From positions 1 through 36,338 of the forward strand of contig JAKJCY010000023.1 of assembly GCA_022706235.1 (NCBI GenBank): a DNA stretch of 36,338 nt. The letters are read 5' to 3'. Below are positions 1 through 9,007 of this stretch, piece after piece (within the stretch, counting starts at the first letter, position 1; each line of letters opens with the position of its first letter). Both the position numbers and the translations under genes were made by a program. The notes below the pieces were generated by a model, which was given only the letters and a program-made list of their open reading frames with translations, was not told where the DNA came from and did not search any database. This DNA is from Candidatus Hydrogenedentota bacterium (GTDB lineage Bacteria > Hydrogenedentota > Hydrogenedentia > Hydrogenedentales > CAITNO01).

Positions 1-2
1 CC

Positions 3-974
3 TATAACATTCACCTGGAGCCCCGGGAATACATTACCCGGACGCTGGCGGGCCGGACCCTTTGGATTGAGCACGGGCAGCAGCGCGACGCCTCCAACCG
101 CTTTGACATTTTCGGCAATGCCGCGTGCAAGCCTTTCGGCTACTATGTCACGACCAACATTATCAGCAGCGCGGGCCAGCGGGTGCGTAACCGCCACGAA
201 AAATGGCTCAAGGATATCGAGTCCGTCTATCCCACCGAACATATTCCCCATTGGCTGCTTTCAAATTACTTCTATCGGGAAATGAGCATCTACATCCGGG
301 CGCTCGGGCTGCCGCTGTTGTTGTTGTTCTGTGCCAGCGCCGTCATGGTGGTCGGCGCACTGCTTGAGGTGTTCGGCGTCGTTTCTCCGGGAAGATTCCT
401 TTCGAGCTTTTCCCGCAGCCTCGGGGTGTTGGGCTATCCCCTGGACCTCCTGTTCATTATTGGAGGGGCGGCCTTCATAACCATACTGCTGAGCATTTTC
501 CTGTTGATGCTCTTGCGCCACGATTTACGTAATGTTCTGCTGCGTTATAACGTGGACGTATCCCGGGCGCTTAGTGAAAAGAAAAATGAAGAGTACATTT
601 CCGCCGCAGAGCAGGTCTTTCGGGAACATCCGGATGTGGCGGTGTTTATTTTTGGCCATTCCCACATCCCGGAAGTCAAGACCCTCGGGGAGCGGGCCAT
701 TATCAATACCGGTTCCTGGGTGAAACGGCTTACCCGCATTCCGTCCCGTTTCCTGTTGCTGCCGGACGTGTATTGGCCCTCCTACCACCTGGGTTTTTTC
801 CGTATTGTCGGGGAAGAAGGGTGTATCGCCATCTATCACCATGCCATCGACAAAAACGATTCGCAGTCCCTGTCCCTGCTCCAGAAACTGGCCATTTTCG
901 GCAGAGACACGCAGCCGCCGGAGAGGGTTCCGGAGCGCCTGCTCCTGCCGGCGGCGGAAACGGGCGCACCTTGA
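3..974 (+). CDS. Membrane-associated calcineurin-like metallophosphoesterase, 5'-truncated by the window edge
   Basis: The reading frame is open from the first bases of the window, so the start lies outside. The part seen is about 323 codons. Near the left end is an EHGQQ-D-N-R-F-D stretch, and a GHSH box is encoded at 654-665. These match the late metal-binding blocks of calcineurin-like phosphoesterases, a family that hydrolyses phosphoesters with a two-metal centre and includes UDP-2,3-diacylglucosamine hydrolases. Two hydrophobic helices lie between the blocks (about 295-375 and 445-520), so the protein is probably membrane anchored. The internal ATG at 183 is only the first start inside the window and is not the true start. 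The substrate cannot be told. A membrane hydrolase follows 40 bases downstream and may be co-transcribed. Confidence 0.85.
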   Translation, partial: YNIHLEPREYITRTLAGRTLWIEHGQQRDASNRFDIFGNAACKPFGYYVTTNIISSAGQRVRNRHEKWLKDIESVYPTEHIPHWLLSNYFYREMSIYIRALGLPLLLLFCASAVMVVGALLEVFGVVSPGRFLSSFSRSLGVLGYPLDLLFIIGGAAFITILLSIFLLMLLRHDLRNVLLRYNVDVSRALSEKKNEEYISAAEQVFREHPDVAVFIFGHSHIPEVKTLGERAIINTGSWVKRLTRIPSRFLLLPDVYWPSYHLGFFRIVGEEGCIAIYHHAIDKNDSQSLSLLQKLAIFGRDTQPPERVPERLLLPAAETGAP

Positions 975-1014
975 TGTTCACCGCCGATGCCATGCCCGCG
1001 AAACGGCCATACTA

Positions 1015-1572
1015 ATGAACAGCCCCATCCATTTCTGTACCGGTTACCTGGCGGCGCGCGCCCTGGGATACCGGGAGCACCGGTTTGAAGCCGTCTATGT
1101 GGCGGCGGCCGCCTATGCGCCCGATGTGGATTCGCTGCTGAGCCGTTTTTCCCCGCTGTTTTCTCATGGCATCTGGACCCATACTCTGGCTGGGGTAGCC
1201 TTAATGAGCCTCATCATGGCGTCCTGCACCGCCGCGATACTTGCCGCCTTTCGCATAACGCCCCGCCCGAAGTATGGCGTTCTGGTGGGGCTGGCGCTCC
1301 TGGGAGGCGTCACCCACCTGTTCCTGGATGCGTTCACCTACTATGAATCCGAGGCGGACGCGCTGCACCACCTGTATTTCTGGCCGTTCTGGAAATTTCC
1401 CTGGCATATCAACACGGTGTTTCCCGGCGTCTCCTATGGGGTGCGCATCGGGGTGGAGGTCCTCTATTCCCTGTCTGTGGCCTTGTATATTTTGGGATAT
1501 CAATGGTTCTATCGCGGACAGAATCCCTTGCGCATGTTTCATCCCCGAAACGGGTTCAGGGAATCGAAATAA
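1015..1572 (+). CDS. YdjM-type membrane-bound metal-dependent hydrolase (185 aa)
   Basis: The protein begins MNSPIHF and carries three His blocks typical of the YdjM/PF04307 family: IHF near the start, SHGIWTHT around residue 50, and GVTHLFLDAF around residue 102. Several hydrophobic segments make it an integral inner-membrane protein. Family members are annotated as metal-dependent hydrolases, some of them SOS-regulated; the reaction is not well defined. The frame is open further upstream, but that part overlaps the preceding phosphoesterase in another frame and has no family similarity. The ATG at 1015 directly precedes the conserved N-terminus and is therefore preferred. The Shine-Dalgarno sequence is weak. 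It lies 40 bases after the phosphoesterase stop, so the two probably form an operon. Confidence 0.85.
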   Translation: MNSPIHFCTGYLAARALGYREHRFEAVYVAAAAYAPDVDSLLSRFSPLFSHGIWTHTLAGVALMSLIMASCTAAILAAFRITPRPKYGVLVGLALLGGVTHLFLDAFTYYESEADALHHLYFWPFWKFPWHINTVFPGVSYGVRIGVEVLYSLSVALYILGYQWFYRGQNPLRMFHPRNGFRESK

Positions 1573-1655
1573 GCAGAAAATGAGGTGCCCGGGCCCCCAG
1601 AGGTGTTGCGATACGGACATTGGCCCCACCGGCGTCGTCCCGTGCGAAAAACCGG

Positions 1656-2396
1656 CTACAACACCAGGGGCAGGAGCCCGGCCAGAATGGCTACCGCTAC
1701 GGGGATGACCAGATTGTCATCGGGGTACAGCCAGGTTATCCATCGCGCGGCGTGATGGGCAATATGCCGTTGCACCTGGCGCGTCAACGGCCGCGCCGCC
1801 GTGACCCAGTACTTGGTGTAACTCTCAATCAGGGCGACAATGCCCGCGATACACAGAACGCATTTCACGCTGAGAGGGTCGCCCAGCTGACGGCTGATTC
1901 CCCACAGGACCAGGGCGCTTGACAGGAGAAACGCCAACAGGCCGAAGGCGCGTTCCTGACCCAGGCCGTATTTGTGCACCTGGTAGCGGGTCCACGCGGC
2001 CGCCGGATCGGCCACGCCCAGCACGCTCAGGGAAAGGACCAGCGTGGATTCGCGGCACAGCCCGAATTCATAGGTCGTAGTAAGGATGGCTGCGGCTAAA
2101 ATATAATAGGTGGTCGCGTTGAAGTGGTTTTCCTCGATGGGCCGCATCAGTTGCCCATAGAAAGGCAACCCCTTGATGATTTCGTTTTGCCGGGGCGAGT
2201 AAAAACGCATGATGTCTATGGAAACGAGGATACCGACCAGCGACCAGACAAAGCACAGCAGCAGGGCAGGGTTCAACACGGGACCGTTCAGGTCCTTCCA
2301 TAAATAAAAAATCACCAGCATCAGCAGGCACCCGGCCAGGTGCCAGAACTTGCGCTTGGCGTTCCACTCAAACGTATCAGCTGTATCGTACGTCAT
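1656..2396 (-). CDS. Polytopic membrane protein resembling dolichol/phytol/diacylglycerol kinases
   Basis: The protein has an N-terminal RKFWHLAG box followed by about seven hydrophobic helices. It has a GVADPAAAW block near the middle and an ES...PDDNLVIP block at the end. These resemble the RK..H..G, GxGDxxA and E(S)...DN..iP blocks of the CTP-dependent SEC59/DGK1/VTE5 lipid-kinase family, close to CDP-diglyceride synthetases. Members phosphorylate a polyprenol, phytol or diacylglycerol in the membrane. The usual KSxEGS motif is not clearly present, so activity is uncertain. The ATG at 2396 is preferred; a TTG at 2441 would add 15 residues without homology. The gene converges on the YdjM gene, with 83 bases between the stops. 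Confidence 0.65.
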   Translation of the reverse strand: MTYDTADTFEWNAKRKFWHLAGCLLMLVIFYLWKDLNGPVLNPALLLCFVWSLVGILVSIDIMRFYSPRQNEIIKGLPFYGQLMRPIEENHFNATTYYILAAAILTTTYEFGLCRESTLVLSLSVLGVADPAAAWTRYQVHKYGLGQERAFGLLAFLLSSALVLWGISRQLGDPLSVKCVLCIAGIVALIESYTKYWVTAARPLTRQVQRHIAHHAARWITWLYPDDNLVIPVAVAILAGLLPLVL

Positions 2397-2774
2397 ACTC
2401 TGCTGTCCGTTTCCAGCTGTAACCTTCAGTAAAGGTTTCAATACCCTACATCATATAGAATATCACTCAGGGCCCATAAGTTTCCTGTTCAGGTTACTTT
2501 TCTGGCGCCCCGGGAAAATAGCCGGCAACCGGGCGGGGGAAACAAAAACACGTTGCTTCTTTCCATAATACAGTCAGCATTTTCAAGAATCGCGGTACAG
2601 TCCCACGAAACATAATGCGGCCGCAGGGGTGCTTGTCGGGGATGAATTGTAGCCTGTACAATTCTGCGGGATGTACGGTCGCCAGTTTCTGTTCTTGTTC
2701 AACCGATGGGTCTTCCGGGCTGACCGGTCGCCAGATTTACGGCTGGAACATACCGCGAAGTACTGAACCTTCCG
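2397..2774. other. Intergenic gap (about 380 bases)
   Basis: This gap lies between the start of the lipid-kinase-like gene and the end of the sodium:solute symporter gene, both on the minus strand. No frame in it has recognisable protein similarity, and I found no tRNA-like or riboswitch-like fold. It presumably holds the promoter of the lipid-kinase-like gene. Confidence 0.5.
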
Positions 2775-4355
2775 CTAGTTGTCCAGCGCTTTCCATTCTT
2801 CTGTTTGGGTCCACACGGTTAAGTTGGTCAAATCATGCTTGGTCTTGAAAATAAAACTGGCGACCACATAAGCCACGAAAAAGAGCACAAGATTACCGAC
2901 CAGTCCCGTATAGTACGTCTCAAAGGGAATTTTGATTTTCATGATTTCAGCCACGGCTACCCAGGTACTGAAAAGTAATACACACACAATGCCTGCGCCG
3001 ACGGCACGCCCGTCGCCCCGGCGGGTCAGGAAGCCCAGCCAATACAGGCCCAGCAACCCCCCACCCAGAATGGCGGTGATTTTGGTGGCCGTATCCTGCA
3101 AGGTCTTGTCCGTGGCACTTAATAAGAAGAACGCGAAACCGAGCATGAGTATGGAGGCCAGGATGGACAGGCCCCGGGCCGCCCGTATATAGTGGTGTTC
3201 GGAACGGTCCTTGAAAAGATGGCGTTTGTAGATATCTACAATACCCACGGCCGAAATGGCATTAATGCTGGAAGACAGGGAGGACATGGCAGCGGCGAGG
3301 ATACCCGCGATGACCAGTCCCGAAAGGCCGACCGGCAATTTATTCACCACGAAGTAGGGAATGATGGAATCCGCCCGCGCACCGTCGGTCCCGTGGAGCA
3401 TGGCCAGCGCCTGCGGGTCCGGATTCAGTTTAAAATACACGTAAAGGGATGTGCCCAGAAACATAAAGAACGCCCAGGTAGGCACACTGCAGAGGCAGCA
3501 GATCCAAATGGCTTGTTTCGCCTCTTTGGGGTTTTTTGTGGCAACATATTTTTGGATCACATTCTGGTTGCTGCTGTATTCCGTCAACCAGTTGTTGAGC
3601 CCGATTACCAGCATCATGAGCACGGTTTTTTCTGTCAGGCTGAAGCCCCAGGCGGCCGGCACCAATTCCCCCCCTTTGTTCAGGTCGCCCAGCATGAATT
3701 TACCATCCGCCGCCGCCACGGAAATAACGGTTCCCAGGCCTCCGTCTATATTGAGTAAAACCACGACAAGAATGGCAATCCCCCCGAACCAGAGTAGAAA
3801 AGACTGGAAAAAGTCTGTCCAGACTACGGCCTCAATGCCTCCGGTGACCGTATAGAAAGACGTGATGATACCGCCGATGAGCACGCAGTACTCTGCGCGC
3901 AGTCCTGTCATTTCCTGTACAAGAATGGCCACCAGGTACAGGATGAGGCCCAAACGCGTTACCTGGGAAACAAGGAAGGCGGTGGCCGCATAAACGCGTG
4001 TGCCGGCGCCGAAACGTACTTCGAGATATTCAAAGGCGGACGTGATTTTCGCCCGGCGATAGAAGGGCAGGAACGCCTTGGAGGCAATAAAGATGCCCAG
4101 GGGCAGGGTGAGGCACAGCAAAAAACGCAGATAGGCGGTTTTATAGGCGTCGCCCGGATACGCCACAAAAGTGATGGAGCTGATGGACGTGGCGAACATG
4201 GACAAGCCTATGAGCCATCCCGGGAAGGAGCGGCCTCCAAGGAAATAATTGTCCGTGGTCTTGTTTTTTCGGGCAAAAATAGGCCCCATGGCGGCCATTG
4301 CCACAAAATAAATTACCAGCACAATAAGATCAATCAGGCGCATTTCGGATTGCAT
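2775..4355 (-). CDS. Sodium:solute symporter family protein (526 aa)
   Basis: This is a transporter of the SSS family (SGLT/PutP fold), which couples Na+ entry to uptake of sugars, amino acids or similar solutes across the inner membrane. The features seen are about 13 hydrophobic helices, a TTDNYFLGGRS block near residue 34, the GLSMFATSISSITF helix at about residues 50-63, and a GLSGLVIAGILAAAMSSLSS block at about residue 345. The last matches the family signature around the second Na+-binding helix. The length is normal for the family. The ATG has a good Shine-Dalgarno (AAGGAGAG) six bases upstream. The overall pattern looks closer to SGLT/YidK-like sugar-type members than to proline carriers, but the substrate is an open question. 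It stands alone, with a long gap before the sensor gene upstream. Confidence 0.92.
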   Translation of the reverse strand: MQSEMRLIDLIVLVIYFVAMAAMGPIFARKNKTTDNYFLGGRSFPGWLIGLSMFATSISSITFVAYPGDAYKTAYLRFLLCLTLPLGIFIASKAFLPFYRRAKITSAFEYLEVRFGAGTRVYAATAFLVSQVTRLGLILYLVAILVQEMTGLRAEYCVLIGGIITSFYTVTGGIEAVVWTDFFQSFLLWFGGIAILVVVLLNIDGGLGTVISVAAADGKFMLGDLNKGGELVPAAWGFSLTEKTVLMMLVIGLNNWLTEYSSNQNVIQKYVATKNPKEAKQAIWICCLCSVPTWAFFMFLGTSLYVYFKLNPDPQALAMLHGTDGARADSIIPYFVVNKLPVGLSGLVIAGILAAAMSSLSSSINAISAVGIVDIYKRHLFKDRSEHHYIRAARGLSILASILMLGFAFFLLSATDKTLQDTATKITAILGGGLLGLYWLGFLTRRGDGRAVGAGIVCVLLFSTWVAVAEIMKIKIPFETYYTGLVGNLVLFFVAYVVASFIFKTKHDLTNLTVWTQTEEWKALDN

Positions 4356-4845
4356 ACTCTCTCCTTATAATTCCCCGGACCTTGGCCAGGCCATCAAAAA
4401 AAATAAAGGCAGTCTCTACCTTCAAGCGCACGCTCCGTCCTCTCTCGCAGAATTGCGCACGTGCAAAAACCGCTTCCCATTGTGAACGACAAGTCTACCA
4501 TACTACGGATTGATACTCCAAAACCGCAAAAATAGAACTGCGTAGCACGAGTTCCTAGCGGGAACTGTCAGTCTGTATTTCGGTCTTGCAGGTTGCGCCC
4601 GCAAAAATCCGGGACAGCCATCGGCATGGTTACGGATTTGATGCAAGGTGCATGGTTTTAATGTGTGCCGGAGGCACTCCCATTTTTTGCTCAGGTGTTG
4701 CTTTTGTGCGCCGGTTTTTGTTAATGCCCGCAATAGAGGTGCTAATCTCCAACTCCAGAGGGCTGACGCCGGAAACGGCCGACAGTTTTTCGCGCACAGT
4801 TTTATTTGTATGGTGGTGTCATGGGCCGGCAGTCCCATGGGGCCG
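4356..4845. other. Intergenic gap (about 490 bases)
   Basis: This stretch lies between the sensor gene and the symporter gene. It holds the symporter's ribosome binding site and a six-base inverted repeat AGTTCC-TAGCG-GGAACT at 4550-4566 with no T-run. A 55-codon minus-strand frame (4630-4797, GTG start) is noted separately. I see no trace of a HATPase domain in any minus-strand frame, so this is not a frameshifted end of the sensor. Confidence 0.5.
4630..4797 (-). CDS. Possible 55-residue open frame behind the sensor gene (doubtful)
   Basis: A GTG-started frame runs from 4797 to a TAA at 4630, in the same phase as the upstream sensor gene but separated from it by the sensor's TAA and a further TGA. 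The translation is hydrophilic and plausibly protein-like (it begins MREKLSAVSG) but matches no family I know. It could be a remnant tail of the sensor after an ancestral stop, a small independent protein, or chance. There is no clear Shine-Dalgarno. Confidence 0.15.
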   Translation of the reverse strand: MREKLSAVSGVSPLELEISTSIAGINKNRRTKATPEQKMGVPPAHIKTMHLASNP

Positions 4846-6108
4846 TTAAGCGTCTGGCTCTGAAGTGTCTTCTTCCGGGGTATCGGCGTGCGTTTCCTCT
4901 CCTCTGAGGTTACCTTCCAAAATGAAGGCCTCGTCGAGCTGGTCAAAGATACGTGCAAGGCTTCTCCGGCAGCTGTGCAGCGCCTTATTCTGTTCTTTGG
5001 TGATTTTGCCCAGTTGTTCATCCAGCAGCATGTTGATAAAGCCGAGTATGGCGGCCAGGGGGGAGCGCAACCGGTTTGCGATGGTAATATAGAAGTCCGC
5101 GCGAAGGTCGACCACGCGCTGCAGTTCCTGGTTGGCCTTTTCGAGGTTGAGGCTGGCAAGACGGTGCGCTTCCTGCAATTCCTTCTGGCTGGTAACGTCG
5201 TGGAACAGAGCGACAAAGAGCCTTCTGCCGTCGCTCAAAAAGGAATGGATGTGCATGAAGACGTTCCGCTCGGAGCCGCCTGCGGGCATCACCAGCATTT
5301 CATGGTGCAGGGAACCGGTCCTCTTTAAATCTTCAAAGATATCGGCCAGGGTGCCATCATCGAAAATCAGGGAGTGAAGGCGCAGGCCGAGTATGTTTTC
5401 GCGGGGGAGGCCGAAAAAATCGCATGCAACATCGTTGACATCCGTAATGATTTCCGTCTCATCGTAGACGATAATGGGGTGGGCGGTGTGGTTGAGTATG
5501 GCCCGCAACATGGCTTCCGAGGATTTCAGGGCCGAGGTTTTCACCTCCGCGGCCCGCTCCAGGCCGGACATCATTCGGGCCAGAATATGCATGATCCAGC
5601 CGCAAGCCGCGATGAAGAACAAGTTCGCGTAGACGGGCAGCGGTAATACTCCCCGGTGTCCGTAGAACCAGTACGCCAGCAGGACAAAGGAATAGGCCGC
5701 GGCAACAAGCAACGTGACCCACAACGTATTGAATGATTTCGGGCGGTATACATGGTAGCCGATGAGGAGAAGAAGGAACACCGGCGCCAGGGGGCTTGCG
5801 GGGCCGCCGGTTATTCCCACAAGCAGGCAGAACCGGAGCAGATACAGGAGAAAATTCCAGGCCGATGTGAATAAGAGATGGCGCCGTGTATAAAAGATCC
5901 AGTGGGAAAACAAGTTGTGAACCAGCGCCGAGGTGCCGGCTACAATAAACATGCGGCGAAGGGTTTCATCGTTAATAGTGAGACTCAAAAGGGCCAGCGC
6001 CGCATAAAGGAGGTACCGCAGCGACAACATCATCCATTCAACGCGCAAAACGATTCCAAGGCGTGCACTGGTGCTGGACTCTTCGTGATATGTCTGTGTG
6101 TTGGCCAT
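4846..6108 (-). CDS. Membrane PAS sensor with a degenerate HisKA-like domain and no ATPase domain
   Basis: From the N-terminus there are about six hydrophobic helices (residues 25-180), then a PAS domain (about 198-308), then a helical segment whose alignment to the HisKA dimerisation domain is clear (about 333-400). The H-box reads ITIANRLRSPLAAI, where histidine kinases have SHELRTPLxxI, so the phospho-accepting His is Asn (residue 345). The protein ends soon after that domain, with no N, G1 or G2 ATP-binding boxes. It therefore cannot act as a conventional kinase. It may be a PAS-controlled dimerisation or scaffold partner, or a decayed kinase. The ATG at 6108 is chosen over a TTG one codon earlier. 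It lies 40 bases behind the RNase D gene on the same strand and is probably co-transcribed. Confidence 0.8.
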   Translation of the reverse strand: MANTQTYHEESSTSARLGIVLRVEWMMLSLRYLLYAALALLSLTINDETLRRMFIVAGTSALVHNLFSHWIFYTRRHLLFTSAWNFLLYLLRFCLLVGITGGPASPLAPVFLLLLIGYHVYRPKSFNTLWVTLLVAAAYSFVLLAYWFYGHRGVLPLPVYANLFFIAACGWIMHILARMMSGLERAAEVKTSALKSSEAMLRAILNHTAHPIIVYDETEIITDVNDVACDFFGLPRENILGLRLHSLIFDDGTLADIFEDLKRTGSLHHEMLVMPAGGSERNVFMHIHSFLSDGRRLFVALFHDVTSQKELQEAHRLASLNLEKANQELQRVVDLRADFYITIANRLRSPLAAILGFINMLLDEQLGKITKEQNKALHSCRRSLARIFDQLDEAFILEGNLRGEETHADTPEEDTSEPDA

Positions 6109-6148
6109 CAAAGTCGCTGCTCTCCGGTCCGGCCGGAACAGGCGTGTT

Positions 6149-7291
6149 TCATTGGTTCAGGATTTTAAGTATGTCAGCCCCATACTGTTTTTTATGCCAG
6201 TCGCCCAGGGTGGCGATTTGCTCCAGATCCTCGTGTCGCAACGGGTTTTTCTCGGCCAGTTCTTCGAGTGTTTCCCGGCTGAGAATGACATCGGATTCCA
6301 CGTCGCGCTTGACTGCGGTCTCTTTACGCCATTCCATCAGCAGTTCATGGCGCTGCCAGTAGCCGGAGGAATGCTGCGGCACCTTGCTCGGAAATACCGG
6401 GGGAGGGCCATTCAGCGCCTTGTGCATGATTTCGAACAAAGCCGGATTCAAACGGTTCAACAGTTTCTCGGGAACGCCGGGCACGGTGTACGGCTTCGAT
6501 GGCGCTTTGCCGTTCCATTTCATGCTTGCCAGCGCCAGATGTATGAGCATCTGGTTGTTCAGCACCTTGAAGGGCGGCACATTGCGCCGTTTGGCTTCAT
6601 TGTCCCGAAAAACAAACAACGCCCTGAGCACGGACCGCGCCTGGGGAGGCAGGGTCCTCGCCCCGGGAAGCTTCCAGAATCCCTCGGGGTCAAAGGAACG
6701 CTTGAAAACGCGGGATCGGCACAGGTCCGTGAATATTTCCCGCGCTTCCGCTTCGAGGCCTTTTTGGGCCAGGTCCCGGCCAAGATCATCCCGCATGCGA
6801 AGAAGGTAGCGGGTATCATTACAGGCGTAAATCAGTTTCTCCTCGGTAAGCGGCCGTTGGCCCCAGTTCGCCTTTTGATGTTTCTTGTCAAGATGAATGC
6901 CGTACAGGGTTTCCAGAAACCAGGCAAGCCCCATCTTTTTGAAGCCGAGCAACCGGCCCGCCCACATCGTGTCGAAAAGATTGGAAACATTCCAACGGTT
7001 CAGGCTCTTAAGCAACGCGAGGTCGTAGTCCGCCGCGTGGAAGACCTTCTCTATTCCCGGATGGTTCAATAGATTCCCCAGGGCCTCCAGTGAAACCCCG
7101 GAAAGCGGGTCTAGTATGAAATTATCCGTATCGGTGGAAATCTGGATAAGACAAACCTGTTCGCGATAAGCGTACAGGCTGTTCGCCTCGATGTCCACCG
7201 CCATCCGGGAAACTTTGGACAGTTTTTTCAAGCACTGTTTCCATGCGGATTCCGTATCTACCAATTCATAAGCGACTTCATTTGTCAACAC
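6149..7291 (-). CDS. rnd: Ribonuclease D (DEDDy 3'-5' exoribonuclease with HRDC domain)
   Basis: RNase D trims the 3' ends of tRNA precursors and other structured RNAs in the cytoplasm. All catalytic blocks are visible: Exo I VDIEANS (Asp33, Glu35), Exo II HAADYDLALL (Asp90) and Exo III YACND (Tyr153, Asp157, the DEDDy form). The HRDC domain follows at about residues 210-290, beginning PPQARSVLRAL. The length of 380 residues is normal. The start is a GTG with GGAGG six bases upstream, which decides the start codon. A divergent flavoprotein gene begins 250 bases away. The PAS sensor gene follows 40 bases downstream, apparently in the same transcript. Confidence 0.93.
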   Translation of the reverse strand: MLTNEVAYELVDTESAWKQCLKKLSKVSRMAVDIEANSLYAYREQVCLIQISTDTDNFILDPLSGVSLEALGNLLNHPGIEKVFHAADYDLALLKSLNRWNVSNLFDTMWAGRLLGFKKMGLAWFLETLYGIHLDKKHQKANWGQRPLTEEKLIYACNDTRYLLRMRDDLGRDLAQKGLEAEAREIFTDLCRSRVFKRSFDPEGFWKLPGARTLPPQARSVLRALFVFRDNEAKRRNVPPFKVLNNQMLIHLALASMKWNGKAPSKPYTVPGVPEKLLNRLNPALFEIMHKALNGPPPVFPSKVPQHSSGYWQRHELLMEWRKETAVKRDVESDVILSRETLEELAEKNPLRHEDLEQIATLGDWHKKQYGADILKILNQ

Positions 7292-7541
7292 ACTATGCCT
7301 CCGCTTATCATCTTTATCAGGTTGAATGAATATTGTTAAGTATACACATCTCGGAGGGGTGTATAAAAATTTAGCTCAAGTGGATTCCCCGGAGGAGTGC
7401 CCGGCGGGTTCATCGGGGTGGCTAATCATCGCACGGGCCATACGTTCACGTGGTTTGCATTGCGGCGCCCGGGTTCGTCATACTGCTCTCCGCTCGGGAA
7501 TGTGTTTCAGGCGGTGTGATTTAAAGATAGAGGATGGGCAA

Positions 7542-8516
7542 ATGTTGCGAACACGAATAACGGAAATGCTGGGCATTCAGTACCCGTTGCTGCAGGGCGG
7601 CATGCAGTGGCTGGCTCGTGCGGAATTGGTATCGGCTGTTTCCAATGCGGGCGGGTTCGGGTTCCTCACGGCCCTTTCCTGCGCTACGGCACAGGAGTTG
7701 CGGGATGAAATACACAAGACCCGCGACATGACGGACAAGCCTTTCGGCGTCAACATCTCCATGTTACCTGTATTGATGCCTGGAGACCTGACGGAGGCTT
7801 TTGTTGACTTGGTTTGCGCGGAAGGGATCGTGGCGGTGGAAACGGCCGGCCGCAACCCCGAGCCTTATGTGCCCAGGCTGAAAGAAGCTGGCGTCAGGTT
7901 GTTTCACAAAGTGCCCGCGGTCCGTTATGCGCGCAAAGCCGAAGCGGTGGGCGCGGATGCGGTTATCGTGGTGGGTTTTGAATGTGGCGGCCATCCGGGC
8001 ATGGACGATGTGCCCTCTCTGATCGTGCTTCCGAAAGCGTCGCAGGAACTGCGCATACCGGTGGTCGCGGCCGGTGGCTTCTGCGACGGCCGCAGTCTTG
8101 TGGCGGCGCTTGCATTGGGCGCCGAGGCCGTGTTGATGGGCACGCGATTCATGGCGACTAAAGAAAGCCCCATGCATGATAATTTCAAGCAGTGGATGGT
8201 AAACGCCCAGGAAACGGACACCATGATTGTGGAGCGTTCCATACGCAATGCCGCCCGGATCATGAAGAATCAGGCGTCCCGGACCGTGGCCCGCATGGAA
8301 TCCGAAGGGGCGACGCTCGCGGACCTGTTGCCGGTCATTGCCGGGAAAGTGGGCCGCGAAGCCTATTTAAGCGGTGACATTGACATGGGCACGATAGCCT
8401 GCGGCCAGGTGGTCGGGCGTATAGCGGAGATAAAAAGCGTCCAGGAGACTATTGAGGACATCATGAACGACGCCCGGGTCAGCATCGAGCGCCTTGCGTG
8501 TCGGATGTCCGATTGA
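7542..8516 (+). CDS. Nitronate monooxygenase / 2-nitropropane dioxygenase-like flavoprotein (324 aa)
   Basis: This is an FMN-dependent TIM-barrel enzyme. It starts MLRTRITEMLGIQYPLLQGG, the usual N-terminus of the nitronate monooxygenase and FabK family. Further blocks are GFECGGHPGMDD (about residues 148-159, matching the GxEAGGHxG phosphate/flavin loop), PVVAAGGFCDGRS and ALGAEAVLMGTRF. Family members oxidise alkyl nitronates, or reduce enoyl-ACP in FabK-type proteins; sequence alone does not separate these. The frame is open back to 7326, but family similarity begins at 7542, where GAGG lies eight bases upstream of the ATG, so that start is used. It is divergent from rnd and is followed by a long gap before serA. 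Confidence 0.88.
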   Translation: MLRTRITEMLGIQYPLLQGGMQWLARAELVSAVSNAGGFGFLTALSCATAQELRDEIHKTRDMTDKPFGVNISMLPVLMPGDLTEAFVDLVCAEGIVAVETAGRNPEPYVPRLKEAGVRLFHKVPAVRYARKAEAVGADAVIVVGFECGGHPGMDDVPSLIVLPKASQELRIPVVAAGGFCDGRSLVAALALGAEAVLMGTRFMATKESPMHDNFKQWMVNAQETDTMIVERSIRNAARIMKNQASRTVARMESEGATLADLLPVIAGKVGREAYLSGDIDMGTIACGQVVGRIAEIKSVQETIEDIMNDARVSIERLACRMSD

Positions 8517-8712
8517 ACCGGTTGCCGCGCACCGAAGGAAACCGGAGTGTGCCGGACAGGCTGACAAGATGGGGTTGCCCGGAGCTCCGTCGCGCATTCA
8601 GTTGATTCACCCCCTTTTTTTACGGTATCGTACTGCCGCAATCATTTGGCTGAGAACGGCGAGTAGCGGAAGGTGAGACGCTTCGAGGCCCGCTGGCCCA
8701 AGATTCCGGATG

Positions 8713-8736
8713 CCCCCATTACATCGTTTATGGGGG
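8713..8736 (+). other. Hairpin in the gap upstream of serA
   Basis: A perfect inverted repeat CCCCCAT/ATGGGGG (8713-8719 and 8730-8736) encloses a ten-base loop. No T-run follows, so it is not a terminator. It could be part of a structured RNA. Confidence 0.5.
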
Positions 8737-8982
8737 AGTCATATGGTTCCTGAAGGTTTTCCAGGCGCATTTCCTGTAACGGGAGAGCAAAGGCGGGCAT
8801 TGGTCTGTATCAGGACCCATTCGGATATCAAGAATGGCAGGAAACAAGAAGAGTTTATAGGTTGCTTGCGCTTTAACGTGCTCTTCACTATCTGGATAGG
8901 ACCCGTACGCTGCAGCGCGAACCACATAGCGTCAACAACTTTTTGGATTACGGGCAACGCCCGTGTACGTTAAGACGTTCCG

Positions 8983-9007
8983 GGCCCTCCCTGGAGGGCC
9001 GTTTTTT
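8983..9007 (+). terminator. Rho-independent terminator just upstream of serA
   Basis: A perfect eight-base-pair stem GGCCCTCC/GGAGGGCC (8983-8990 and 8993-9000) with a two-base CT apex is followed by a run of six T. It ends transcription from the left, or acts inside a serA leader. Confidence 0.85.

Noticed and set aside
805..1014. Upstream extension of the YdjM-type hydrolase gene
   Set aside because: This part overlaps the phosphoesterase gene and has no similarity; the conserved N-terminus begins at 1015.
4503..5216. 237-codon frame that could have been a frameshifted ATPase end of the sensor
   Set aside because: The translation has no N, G1 or G2 boxes and most of it is a shadow of the sensor gene in another phase.
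8710..8973. 87-codon plus-strand frame in the gap before serA
   Set aside because: No ribosome binding site, no family pattern, and it contains the hairpins of the gap.
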